The notes below the pieces were generated by a model. It had not been told where the DNA came from. It saw nothing but the letters and a program-made list of their open reading frames with translations, and ran no database searches. Positions 54,127 through 64,000 of a stretch of 64,000 nucleotides of DNA are shown here, in pieces. Numbering within the stretch: the first letter of the stretch is position 1; every line of letters begins with the position of its first letter. The DNA is from Brasenia schreberi (taxonomy: Eukaryota; Streptophyta; Magnoliopsida; Nymphaeales; Cabombaceae): positions 12,258,501-12,322,500 of the forward strand of contig JAYKKT010000089.1 of NCBI GenBank assembly GCA_036023115.1, in the 5' to 3' direction. A program made the translations under genes and the position numbers.

Positions 54127-54131
54127 TAATG
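54127..54131. repeat. Left target-site duplication TAATG
   Basis: TAATG immediately precedes the LTR start at 54132 and is matched exactly by 61477-61481 after the other LTR. Confidence 0.9.
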
Positions 54132-54559
54132 TGTTGATTGTGCGTACCTTCTTTGCTGAAGGTTTCTGATGATGGCTGTCAGATTCTGGGAACCCTCTAT
54201 TGCCGATACAAGGACTTGCAGAAATGCAAGAAAAACGCAATGGAAAATGACGAGGGTGGATGAATGGACACGAGGTTCCCACACAGAGGCTTGCACAGAC
54301 GAATGTAGTATTTTTCTGTTTCTCTATGTATTTTCGGTATGTTTAGTGTCTGTATGTGCCTGCCTTTATAGGCAGACGCTCTCCCATTCGTCGTGCTTAT
54401 CCGCCTGTGGCTTTCTTCGTCTGGGAGCTATAACGAACGGTCGTTACCGGATTTTCTGATAACGGTTGTCCGTTACTGGATCTGGCCCTATCCTTAGGTA
54501 ACGGTTAGATGGCCAGTCCAGTCGTTACCCGAGCCGAGAATGGCCACAACCTTGTAACA
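54132..54559 (-). repeat. 3' LTR of the Copia element, 428 bp
   Basis: On the minus strand it begins TGTTACAAGG and ends ATCAACA. It shares long blocks with the other LTR (for example GGTGGATGAATGGACACGAG and TGCCTGCCTTTATAGGC). The TTTATAGGC block may be the promoter element. It is longer than its partner, mainly through extra sequence around 54430-54510. Confidence 0.92.
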
Positions 54560-54738
54560 TCTTCTACTTGGCCATTCGAGCCAAGTGTATCGACATACTG
54601 GTTTTCCTCCCACTTTTCATAGGGTTTTCCCTAGTTATGTCAATTCCTGATTACTATTGTAATCAGAACTTATTGTGTGGTTATTTTCCTACACAACAAT
54701 TGTATATCCGTTGTATGGTTGTTTGCCTATACAACAAA

Positions 54739-55690
54739 TCAAACATATCTCAAACCCATGTTTCTAACATGTTTTGAGAAGAGTTTCTCTGTTATGCCTT
54801 TTGTTAAGGGGTCTGCCAACATGTATTCTGTTGGCATGTATGAGATGGATATTTCCTTTCTCATAACCATATCATGAACATAGTGGTATTTTACCATTAT
54901 ATGCTTGCTTTTTGAGCAATTTGCTCCACTCTTAATAAGAGCAATTGCTGCATTATTATCACAATAGATAACCATTGGCTCGTTTGTTATCTCTAGCTTC
55001 AAATCTCGTATGAAGTGGCTTATCCAGACAACACTTGTTGCAGCCATACAACAAGCAACATATTGAGCTTCCTGTGTATGCAACGCTACACAACCCTATT
55101 TCTTGTATGCTCAAGAAACAACACCACCTCCAAATAAGAATATTTGTCACGAGGTTGATTTGCTGTCATTTTTGCTCCCAGCAAAATTAGTATCTGAGTA
55201 TCCTACCACTTTTAGTTCATCTGCTTGAAAACACAGTTTCAAGTCTCTTGTTCCTTTCAAATATCTTAAAATCCTTTTTATAGCTATCTAGTGTTGTCAT
55301 CCAGGATTACTTTGATATCTACTTATAAGATTAACAGCAAAGCTGATATCAAGTCTTGTACACAACATAATATACATCAAGCTACCCACAGCTTGTGCAT
55401 AAGGAACATTAGGCTTATCGTCTCCTTCACCGGGACAATCAACCTTACTAAGTTTAACCCCTTTTTCAACAGGTGTAACAACAGACTTGCATTCACCCAT
55501 TTTGAACTTCTTGATGATATAATCAATATATCTCTCCTAACTCAGGCTTAAGAGTCTAGATTCTCTATCTCGAGAGATCTTTATACCTAGGATATAGGAT
55601 GCTTCCCCCATATCCTTCATTTTGAACTTTGAGTTTAACCATGACTTGGTTTTGACAATCATCTCATTGTCATTTCTAGTCAACAATATG
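54739..55690 (-). pseudogene. Copia RT C-terminus and RNase H, broken
   Basis: Minus-strand pieces in order are LLTRNDNEMIVKTKSW (just after the place of the catalytic YVDD), MKDMGEASYILGIKISRD, a stop, GECKSVVTPVEKGVKL, VGSLMYIMLCTRLDISFAV and, after further stops, the RNase H end HTQEAQYVACC, YCDNNAAIALI, SKHIMVKYHYVHD and LADPLTKGITEKL. The RT palm upstream is missing because the foreign block starts right at the YVDD position. Confidence 0.88.
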
Positions 55691-57225
55691 TTTATAGATT
55701 TACCAACCTTCATATATTTAAGAGTCTCTTTGACTTCATTCTTTTGAATACATCGGTAGAATTTATGGTTTATATAATTTTTTTATTTGACTAACTCTCC
55801 TAAGCTAATATTAACATCTTTATTTTCATTAAAAAACTTATAAAAATAAATTTTTCATCTATTTTTATATTAGCATTTGTCACTAGAATTTTTTTATCCT
55901 CGTCTTTGATGCATCTAACAAAATTAAGATCCTTAGTTTTCTTATCTCTAGCCCTAGTTATCAGAAAAATATCTCTTTCACCCTCTTTTGCGTTGAGTTT
56001 TTTATATAAATCCTCCAAAATTTAGCTTTTGCTTCACCGATAGACTTTTTTCGCATTTCTCTTTTCTTTTTTATAAGTCTCTAAAGTTTCACTAGTCTTA
56101 TTATCATAATGTAATTTGTAATATGCCCTCTTTGCCTTTATTTTATCTTATACCCTCCACGACCAAGCTTTTTTTTGTGCCTGTACACCTTCCTTAGATT
56201 CACCTAACACATCTTTCGCCACTTTCTTAATATGTATAGCCACATTATTCCATATATCATAAGGTGTACCAATATAATTTCAAATGATCTTCTTGAAGGA
56301 CTTTTTGTTTAAATATATATTTTTTCTCGTTTTTTGAGGTTTCACCATTTGGTTTGAATACATCTATGCACTCTTTTCTCATGGAATTACCTTATAAACT
56401 TTACAACACGATCAATCTTTTTCCTATAAACAAAATAATCAATTTGTGTTTATTATAAACCACTCTTATAAGTAATTAAATATTCATCTCATTTTTTGAA
56501 GATTGTATTGCTATAAAGAGATCAAATGTCATAGCAAAATTTAAAATTTTCATACCTTCCTGATTTATATCCCCAAAACCAAAGTTTTCATTAATACCTT
56601 GATATCCTAATGCCTCTTAAACGACATATCCATTTAAGTCTCCTCCTAAACAAATAATCTCTCTTTATAGAATTCTTTGAATCACCTTATCTAACTCCTC
56701 TAAAAAAACCGTTTTTATACTATTTTCTAATCCTACTTGGGGTCCTTAAGCACAAACTATTTTCAAAACCTCTGCTCCTAACACTAATTTCAATATCATG
56801 ATTTAGTCACCATATTATTGTATATCTATTATACTATCCTTTAAATCTTTATTTATAATAATACCAACTCCGTTTTGAGCCTTTTCCTTTTCTTAGTACC
56901 ATAATTTAAAATATGTATCTTCAATCTCTTTTACTTTTTCTCTAACCCACTTTATTTTTTTTAAACATAGAATATTAAATTTTCTCTTAATCATAGTATC
57001 TACTACCTCCATTAGTTTACCGAACAATTTTTCGATATTTCAAGAACTAATATGAATCTTATTATTTAGGATTAGCTTCTTATTAACTTCTTTATCCACA
57101 CTCGTCCATGACGTGAGAACCCTCTCTACAGTTGATTCACTACGTCCGAATGAAAATGTAAACGCCCTTGCTCACTTTTCATTGCATCACTAAGAGGGGA
57201 AACCCCAATACAATGCTTATTTTAG
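55690..57225 (-). mobile_element. RTE LINE fragment inside the Copia element
   Basis: Read on the minus strand it parallels 20180-21825 of the plus-strand LINE: leader (GTGAGCAAGGGCG, GAGAGGGTTCTCACGTCATG), endonuclease (LGGDLNGY-like, QIDYFVY-like) and the linker EDLYKKLNAKEGERD..NFVRCI. It stops in the RT finger region at GGTAAAT. Its 3' part and TTG tail are absent, so it did not arrive by ordinary target-primed insertion of a 5'-truncated copy. Stops are frequent. Confidence 0.85.
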
Positions 57226-57862
57226 TTTTAACTTTATTTAGAAATGACAACTAGGAAAATCAACAAGGATTATATGAAAAAATGGCTGAAAATATCTCTG
57301 GAGTGGAATGTCCTCGGTCAGCGGAGGGAGGGGGAAGATATTTTGACGTAAACAACAGATGCCGGTGTGAGGTTGAACACATTTATATTCCTCAAGACAC
57401 TGAGGAGCATCTAGACAATAACATCAATCACCCCATATTGATTGAACAATAATTCAGTCTACTGTGTCGCAATTAAATCTACAAAACCTGAAGTTTCCAA
57501 ATCATACGACATGGTTCAGTTACTCCAAAGAAGAGACCACCATTTTAATACATAAATGGTTTACGGAAGAGCCTCCGTAAGGTACATCTTCACAGAAAAC
57601 CCTGCCTTCTTACGCTCCAAGTTTCACAAGATGTATCTAGATATGAGGACTGTAAAGGTGATAGCATCATATACGCTTGCAAGTTGACAAACCAAAAAAA
57701 TAGTTGTCCTCACATCAAGCTTGTCCTGGCATATGTCTCCAGCAAGCCAAGAAGCATTATCTGAGATAGGCTGCCGAAATTTATACCCATCAAGGTTTTC
57801 TCTCTCAGGACAGGAGATGATACAGAAAAATCAGCAAAATCATTTACATGGAAGTCATTGGA
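57226..57862. other. Unidentified segment within the Copia element
   Basis: Between the LINE leader and the integrase end lie about 640 bp that match neither the Copia nor the LINE reading frames by eye. It is less AT-rich than its neighbours. Plus frames such as NPAFLRSKFHKMYLDMRTVK (from about 57599) look protein-like but are short. It may be captured host sequence or a third element. Confidence 0.45.
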
Positions 57863-58720
57863 TTACAGTTCCCTCTGAAGTTTGGAAAATACCTCTAAGA
57901 ATTCAACATCTTTGCTTTCAATGAGTCCGTGGTCCTTATGATAAAACCGATATCCTCTTGAACCTTTTGGATATCCAATAAATATACACCTCAAGAACCT
58001 ACTGTCTAGTTTATCTCTAGATTGATCAAGGATCTTGACATGTGCAATCGATCCCCACCTCTTAAGATGACCTAGGTTGGGTTTTCTTCTAAACCACATC
58101 TCATATGATATAGTGAATATAGCTTTACATGGTACTCTGTTGAGTACGTAAACAACTATACTTACTGCTTCTCCTCAAAATACTCTTGGAAGAGGGGCAT
58201 CAATCAACATAGAACTTGTCATGTTCAACAAGGTTTTATTGTATCTTTCAGCTACACCATTTTGCTGAGGTGTCCTAGGCATTGTATTTTGTTTAGCAAT
58301 ACCAAAGTCTTTACAAAATTCTAAGAATTCTGTCGAGGTATACTCACATCCTCTGTCTGATCTTAAGACTTTGGTAGAATGCCCTAATTGATTTTCTACT
58401 TCTTGCTTATATTCTTTGAAAGCATCAAGTGCCTCTGATTTATGTGCCAAAAGATATATATATACATATATCTAAAGTAATCATCGATAAAGGTTATAAA
58501 GTAACCCTTTCCTCGATGTGTCTTTACTCTAAAAGGTCCACGTAAATCTATGTGAATAATTTCTAACAGGGTTGTTGCCCTTGTTGTTTCCTTTGGAAAG
58601 ACTTTTCTTGTCATTTTTCTTTGTATGCAAGCTTCACACTTGTTGAAAGTCTTTTCCTCAAATCCAGGCAATAAGTCAAAGTTGGATAATTTCCTCAACT
58701 TTTTCAAACTTATATGCCCT
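57863..58720 (-). pseudogene. Copia integrase, broken
   Basis: The domains in order on the minus strand are the zinc-finger end and linker CEACIQRKMTRK (58640), the first acidic block IIHIDLRGPF, FITFIDDYFRY, then LRSDRGCEYTS with the second Asp, and PQQNGVAERYNKT with the Glu. The Copia-specific tail (HLKRWGSIAHV, FIGYPKGSRGYRFY) ends at 57863 with VFSKLQREL and stop. Frameshifts break it near 58400 and 58170, and (TATATACA) has expanded at 58460. Confidence 0.88.
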
Positions 58721-59350
58721 AGGCATTTATGTCACATATTCACATTAACAAAAAAGGTACTCTCAATATAAGCGAAAGATAGATGACTTTCATTATCAGT
58801 TAACTTGAACAGTCCTTGTTCTACATCAAATTCACCTGAGAACAAGATTCTCTCATGTTTGCCCACAATCACCTTGTTAGGTATAAACCTAACTTCAAAA
58901 CCCTTCTTAACTAAGGTAGGGACCGAGACCAGATTGCGCCTTATAGATGGCACAATTAACACATCAGTCAGTACAATTGGTTTGCCTTATACAAATATCT
59001 TAAAGAATCCAATACTCAGAACATCTAAGAAAATATTATTTCCCATATACACACGATGTTCTCCGGGTTGATATTCCTTCAGATCAATTGCCCCTTCCTT
59101 GGTCTTTGTGATATGTCTTGTAGCTTCCGAGTCTATCCACCAACCTATAACTGGGTGGTCGAAGTATAAACATTCTGAAATTATGCAGATTATATCCTGC
59201 TTCTCCGACTGTCCCCGCTGTGGGTTATTTCCTCCACCTTTTTGTTGCGGCAGTCCTTTTGTAGTGTCCCATCTTTCCACAATTGAAACACTTGATCCGG
59301 AAAGAGACTTACTATGATTTCTTAAAACTTCGATCGTCTTTCTTGTTATT
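58721..59350 (-). pseudogene. Copia protease and pre-integrase region, broken
   Basis: The protease text reads GWWIDSEATRHITK (about 59130), so the catalytic DSGA has become DSEA. After a shift comes the pre-integrase segment MLIVPSIRRNLVSVPTLVKK (58962 down). A zinc-knuckle-like remnant (CFQLWKDGTLQK-type, Cys lost) precedes the protease near 59280. Confidence 0.82.
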
Positions 59351-59599
59351 CTTACAAAACCTTTTATTTGATTTTTTTTTTCTGGTTGGAGCTAGACGCT
59401 AACTCATCCTGGACCACTAACAATTTTTCATTTTTGTTTTTTAGCATATATGTTCTTGCTCAATTGCTAGTTTTAGGGGCAACTCAGAAAGGTTGATTTC
59501 AGGCCCTAATCTTAAGGCAGTGATGATCATATTTCATGATAGAGGTAGACTGTTCAGTATGGTTGATATCTGCATCAGTTCGGAGATGACTGATTTTGC

Positions 59600-60046
59600 T
59601 ACGACTAAGTCTCTAGCCATTAGTCATTAGTCATTACCAGCATGTGATTTACATGCTCTACTACATTTTCTCCTTCTTTCATTCTAAAGGAGTTGTATTT
59701 CTGTAGTAGCAACTGCACATTTAATTTTGCAATTGTATCATACTTAGCTGTTAGTGAGTCAAACAGCTCTTTCGCAGTCTCATATTCTTCAAAGACCCTA
59801 ATCAGGTCATCCTCCATATGGGTTAATATGATTGTTCTTCTTATGGTATCGTTCTTTAGAAATATTTTATATATTTCTATTTGTTGCTGACTTGTATCTG
59901 GCGGTGGATGATGCACTGTTTCCTTTAAGACATACTCTATACCTTCTAGTGTTAGAGCCAGCGAAATTCTTCTCTTCTAAGTCTGGAAGTTCAGATCGTT
60001 TAACTTTTCTGTTTTTTACAGTTCGAACACATATCCTACTACTCAT
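59600..60046 (-). pseudogene. Copia gag, broken
   Basis: A start MSSRICVRTVKNRKVKRSEL at 60046 runs to a stop near 59867. The frame then shifts to the UBN2-type gag body (MEDDLIRVFEEYETAKELFD, then LNVQLLLQKYNSFRM and HVNHMLVM) ending near 59620. Gag forms the particle core. Here it is split in at least two frames. Confidence 0.8.
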
Positions 60047-60630
60047 TTTTATGTGTTTGGCAAAAATAATAATCAAGCGGTATAAAAGGAAATAAAAAAC
60101 AAAAACACACATAGCAAGAGACATGTTAAGTGATGCAGAATATGAAGCAGCAAAAATAAAAATTTTCTAAGAGTTTTTCTACCTCTAAACCCCTAAAAAG
60201 GATACCAAGAGATAAATATGTAATTTTATCTATTTGTCCTCTTTTGTAATTTTGTAAAAATCATGAGGACAAACTTGTAAAATCACTATTTAATATTCCT
60301 ATAAAATTCGCAATTGATCAGGGTTAAAATCATAATTTTAACCCTCAGGGCGAATTTGTAATTTTTCGAAAGAACAGGGGTAAACCCATCTTTTGACTGA
60401 GTGGTAGAACTGAAATTATTCAAACTGGGTTGGATAAAATCGTAAAATGATAGCCCTCATTTTTTTTTTGTAAATTTCAAAAACTGTCAAGGGGTAAAAC
60501 TATCTTTTTATTGTGGCAACTGTGTAATACCCGAAAAGGGTCAGGGGTAGTTTTGTCTTTTTGAGTCAAACTCCAATGCGATTTTCAGAAAACACTGGTT
60601 GTTTTAGAAAACCGCTGGTTTTCCCACCGC

Positions 60631-60716
60631 GGTTTTCATTTTTTTTTATCTGAAATGCTTAAAAGCATTTTACGGTTTTCATTTTTTTTTATCTGAAATG
60701 CTTAAAAGCATTTTAC
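60631..60716. repeat. 43-bp tandem duplication with palindrome in the Copia leader
   Basis: GGTTTTCATTTTTTTTTATC starts at 60631 and again at 60674. Each unit contains the imperfect palindrome AAATGCTTAAAAGCATTT. Confidence 0.9.
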
Positions 60717-61065
60717 AACTCTCTAGAAAGTTTCGAGAGAGAGAGAGAGAATAACAGGGAGAGCCGAAGAGAGCTGTCGGAGGACTGTTCTGGCCGTTCG
60801 TCGGCTGTTGGCTATCAGCGGGTTCCTGGCTTCTTATCGGCCTTTCTTGCTTCGGCTCGTGCCTTTTGCTTCGAGTTTTATATTGGCCTATGATTTGGGA
60901 TTCAACTATTTCGACCTGCCTCAGGGTATTTCCTTTGGCTTTTTGACTGAGCCTGCCTCTGGTTTCTCCTTTCGTAGTTCCTGCTGCCTTGCTCTCATCC
61001 GACCTTTTTTTTTCGTTCCCTCCCTTTTCTCTTTTTTTTTATCCTCTCTTTCTCTTTTGTAGGAA

Positions 61066-61083
61066 ATCAGGCCCTGATACCAA
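61066..61083 (-). other. Copia primer binding site
   Basis: Directly inside the 5' LTR the minus strand reads TTGGTATCAGGGCC. This is complementary to the 3' end of initiator-Met tRNA except for one position (TGGTATCAGAGC is usual). Confidence 0.85.
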
Positions 61084-61476
61084 TGTTGATAATGCGTACC
61101 TTCTTTCTTAGGCTGAAGGTTTCCGATGATGGCTGCCGGATTCCGAGAACCCTCTGTTGTTGATACAGGGACTTGTAGAGATGAAAGAAAAATGCAGCGA
61201 AAAATGGCGAGGGTGGATGAATGGACACGAGGTTCCCACACAGGGGCTTGCATAGACGAATGTAGTATTTTTCTGTTTCTCTCTGTATTTTCGGTATGTT
61301 TAGTGTTTGTATGTGCCTGCCTTTATAGGCAGGCGCTCCCCCATTCGTCTTGCTTATCCGCTTGTGACTTCCCTCGTTTGAGAGTTGTAACGGTTATTGT
61401 CCGTTATTGTATCTGACCCTATCCTTAGGCCAGTCCAGCTATTACCCGAGCCGAGAATGGCCACAACCTTGTAACA
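61084..61476 (-). repeat. 5' LTR of the Copia element, 393 bp
   Basis: It begins TGTTACAAGG at 61476 and ends ATCAACA at 61084 on the minus strand. It is shorter than the 3' LTR through indels around 61385-61435. Confidence 0.92.
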
Positions 61477-61481
61477 TAATG
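61477..61481. repeat. Right target-site duplication TAATG
   Basis: An exact copy of 54127-54131. Confidence 0.9.
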
Positions 61482-61494
61482 CACTCTCACACCA

Positions 61495-61633
<139 letters not shown>

Positions 61634-61769
61634 AGGGAGAGAGGAGTCTTAGCTTCATAATGCATTTTGAGGCATAATCTTACTCTCATATTTTCACCAT
61701 TCAATCTTTCAAATATAAAGTGATTCAAATCTTTCTGTCATCCTCAAAGATGGACTCAACAAGACTCTG

Positions 61770-62100
61770 TCATCCTCATTGATTAGGGGGTTGACTCACA
61801 AGTTGAAAGTCATGAGTTTGATGGCAGTGCATGCATCTATCTGAGAGTTGGGAGCCTTGTCAAGTGGACTAATGCCCCGAGTTCAAATATTAAAACAACT
61901 CTATTTGGAGTCTTTTCTTTATCAATAAATGATCAAATAAACATGTTTTTAATTTATCTTACAAAGTAATTTGTATTAGTAAATCTCAAAAAGACCAAGA
62001 AAAGATTCTCTCATGTTATGTATTGTACTGCAACTAATAGCTCACCTAGCTGACTTGTCTCACAAGTTGAAGGTCGTGAGTAAAAAAAGTTAACTATGCA
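61770..62100 (+). mobile_element. Possible SINE fragments
   Basis: Near 61795 GACTCACAAGTTGAAAGTCA is followed by GAGTTTGATGGC, a B-box-like motif. Near 62040 TAGCTCACCTAGC (A-box-like) precedes CTCACAAGTTGAAGGTC. Both resemble the SINE heads at 7995 (minus) and 22920 (minus). Tails are not clear. Confidence 0.35.
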
Positions 62101-62416
62101 AGATAATGAGTAGACATGACCATAACCGCCGGTTTTGATTCTAGTTTGTTTTGCTGTTTCAGCCTGTTTGGTTTTCAAACCGTTAGGCTGATTTTAAACC
62201 GTCAATGTATAATCTTGAGCATGTTAAGGCCTCACAATAGATATGTATGAATAAGTGCATAAAGAATATAAAATGCGACAAACGTGTTCTTAGCAAAATA
62301 AAGCTTGAAATTTTTGAATAAACCATAATTTTATAAAATTATATGAAACATTATTCATTGAAAAAACACCAACCAAAACCAAGCCTTGTCTTGCACCAAG
62401 TGGGATCCGCTACACG

Positions 62417-62439
62417 TAGACATGTCAATATGAGCTCGG

Positions 62440-62516
<77 letters not shown>

Positions 62517-62660
62517 AGTGGCCAAGCCTGCATCGGCCCCGAGAGCCAGGCAATATGGTCCTGCTCCTAAAATGGACCTGAAATTTCAAGCCCGGCCTTG
62601 CATTTTTCTATTGCGAGACCGGCTTGAAATTTCAAGCCCGGCTCATTTTTGACATCTCTA
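62417..62660. mobile_element. hAT-like MITE with an AT microsatellite inside
   Basis: The left end is TAGACATGTCAATATGAGC and the right end, reverse-complemented, TAGAGATGTCAAAAATGAGC. These form a good terminal inverted repeat with GCCCGGC-type subterminal sequence. Flanks (CTACACG and CCACACG) are a near-match and could be a decayed target duplication. 62443-62514 is a (TA)n run that has expanded within the element. Two copies of GAAATTTCAAGCCCGGC lie at about 62580 and 62624. Confidence 0.65.
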
Positions 62661-62984
62661 CCACACGCAATCTTAGTAGCCACTGTGCTCCATATTGTGC
62701 CATATCTAATGGAAATACAAGATATCACAATAATCTTGTTATGGATGCTACGTCAAACAAGCAGACAATTAGTTAGAGTCTAGCTCTCATTAAATTGGGC
62801 AGTGCAAACGGAACCCAACTTCGGGTTTGACTCGGTTCAAATTCACTGCACATATTTTATTTAAATTTAATCACAAATGTGCATATGAAGAATAATTGGA
62901 TTTTGTGGTATATTTTTATTACATGAAGATGTTGAGATGGAGGAGTTGTCACACACGAAAATATCATATATATATATATATATA

Positions 62985-63255
62985 ATGAGGTTATTAGAAA
63001 CAAATTGAGAGTGATACCAATAGATGATAAAATGAGGAGAAACCGTTTAAGATGGTTTGAATACATAGAAAGATAACTCAAGAAAGTTAAAAGAAAAAAA
63101 TTATGAAAATATTAAAAGAAGAAAATATGTGAAAGAAATAATAAATAATGATCTAACTTATGGTGAACATGAAGCATGATCGGATTCTATGGAAACAAAG
63201 AATCCATGTAACCTCCTATATAGTATGGAAAAAGACTTGGTAGTTGTTGTATATC
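62985..63255 (+). mobile_element. RTE LINE 3' end, decayed
   Basis: Following a (TA)n run, the plus strand reads NEVIRNKLRVIPIDDKM and RLRWFEYIER, then degenerate sequence, AAAGAATCCATGTAACC and the terminal block TATGGAAAAAGACTTGGTAG with a short TTG tail. It is the plus-strand equivalent of the fragment at 28537-28945. Confidence 0.75.
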
Positions 63256-64000
63256 TTTTTAAACTAAACGGGTTCACTTCTAAATTGTGGATCTCAAGAG
63301 CTACTGCAACAGCTAGTGGTTCTGCTTGAAACCATATATGTTCATGGTCTAAAATTGTCTTTGCTGTGTCGACCTGAAGTAACAAGAAAAAGGTCACTTG
63401 GTGTTTGGGTTGATCTGTTTCTGACACAAATCAAAATTGAAATGACACGACACAAGCATGACTAGATGCACGAAATTGCTGGCAATGTACTGCTGTTCAT
63501 GGACCCAAAAAGTACCTGCTAATGCCCACTAGAAGCAACAGGAAAATAAAGAAATAGTTGTGTTATGTTGTCCTGTTTTTGACACAAACACAAAATAGCA
63601 GCAAATTACTCAGGACACAAAATTGCCACCCGTAGATGTAAACGAAGTTTTATGTTGGTTTAAAAGAAACCCAGGGGCGTTTGTTTTTGTCAACTTCAGA
63701 TCTGAACCCAATTAATTTGGATTTGAACTCATTGTTCCTGTTTGATCAGGTGTTGTCTACTATAATTTCTGTTGTAATGAACGAATTTTGTTGCCAAAAT
63801 TAAAATGTTATAGATCCATCTTCTTCGTGCTGAGAAGTTTAACTCCAGAAGGACACACCACACTGGTAGGGTGTCGGGTTGGTATGGGTCAATCCAGATC
63901 GAGACACTACTGGTTCCATTCTTCCTTTACAAGGGTGGACCTTAATGAGGTCTATGCAGGTCAGGTTCGGGTCAAACCCGATCATATTGACATCCTTACT
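63256..64000. other. Gene-free end of the window
   Basis: No supported gene. The last 150 bp are GC-richer and end in GGGTCAAACCCGATC followed by TTGACATCC, which resembles the right end of an hAT-type MITE (compare TTGACATC at 62648). Its left end is not clear. Confidence 0.4.

Larger units (their letters stand above)
54132..61476 (-). mobile_element. Complete but inactive Copia retrotransposon
   Basis: The 7345-bp element has two related LTRs in direct orientation, TG..CA ends, a 5-bp target duplication and an iMet-type primer site. The coding order on the minus strand is gag, protease, integrase, RT/RNase H, which is Copia order. Every domain is interrupted by stops or frameshifts, so it is dead. 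About 2.2 kb between integrase and the RT end (55690-57862) is foreign to it. The LTRs differ by indels and many substitutions, so insertion is not recent. It lies about 1 kb downstream of the thioredoxin gene, on the opposite strand. Confidence 0.93.

Noticed and set aside
54169..54459. Two similar 96-residue frames at 54169 and 61126
   Set aside because: They lie inside the Copia LTRs and are open by chance; the similarity is LTR identity.

Overview
The window is nuclear DNA of a flowering plant. Three spliced genes with GT..AG introns encode plant-type proteins, and the rest is AT-rich intergenic DNA full of degenerate plant transposons (Copia, Ty3-like, RTE-clade LINEs, tRNA-derived SINEs, Tourist- and hAT-like MITEs) and long AT/GA microsatellites. 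The lineage cannot be resolved further by reading alone. I found no organellar, rRNA, CRISPR or bacterial signature.

Layout. 1-19.8 kb is transposon debris: the 5' part of an LTR element (minus), a 219-bp Tourist MITE (4796-5014), a Copia remnant (+, about 5.3-7.3 kb), SINE and RTE relics, a cluster of compound microsatellites (9.06-9.79 kb), a 557-bp hAT-like MITE (11934-12490), and a second, opposite-strand copy of the same Copia family (17.3-19.7 kb). An RTE LINE pseudogene with a duplicated 5' leader follows (19.86-22.6 kb).

The gene-rich core is 25.7-43.5 kb. It holds a penta-EF-hand calcium-binding protein of the CML49/CML50 type (+, 5 exons, 266 aa) and, convergent with it, a very large TPR/J-domain co-chaperone (-, 11 exons, 2035 aa from the first in-frame ATG) whose N-terminal 1.4 kb-residue region carries FG-nucleoporin-like motifs. 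I assembled the exons of both by hand; reading phase agrees across every junction. A frameshifted fragment of a different, class B DnaJ protein lies at 46.2-46.65 kb (-).

Between 49.4 and 51.7 kb is a decayed Ty3-type element. At 52.08-53.16 kb is a three-exon h-type thioredoxin gene (127 aa, active site WCAPC) with a tandem duplication that copied the end of exon 1 and its donor site into intron 1.

54132-61476 is a structurally complete but dead Copia element on the minus strand: two LTRs, an exact 5-bp target duplication (TAATG), an iMet-type primer site, gag, protease, integrase and RNase H remnants. The end of integrase and the catalytic part of RT have been replaced by about 2.2 kb made of an RTE LINE fragment plus about 640 bp of unidentified sequence. 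The last 2.5 kb holds SINE, hAT-MITE and RTE fragments.

The three genes are not a pathway: one is a calcium sensor, one an Hsp70 co-chaperone and one a disulfide reductase. I did not find a convincing new biological system. The strongest leads are the FG-rich J/TPR protein, the duplicated thioredoxin exon, and the chimeric Copia/LINE block.
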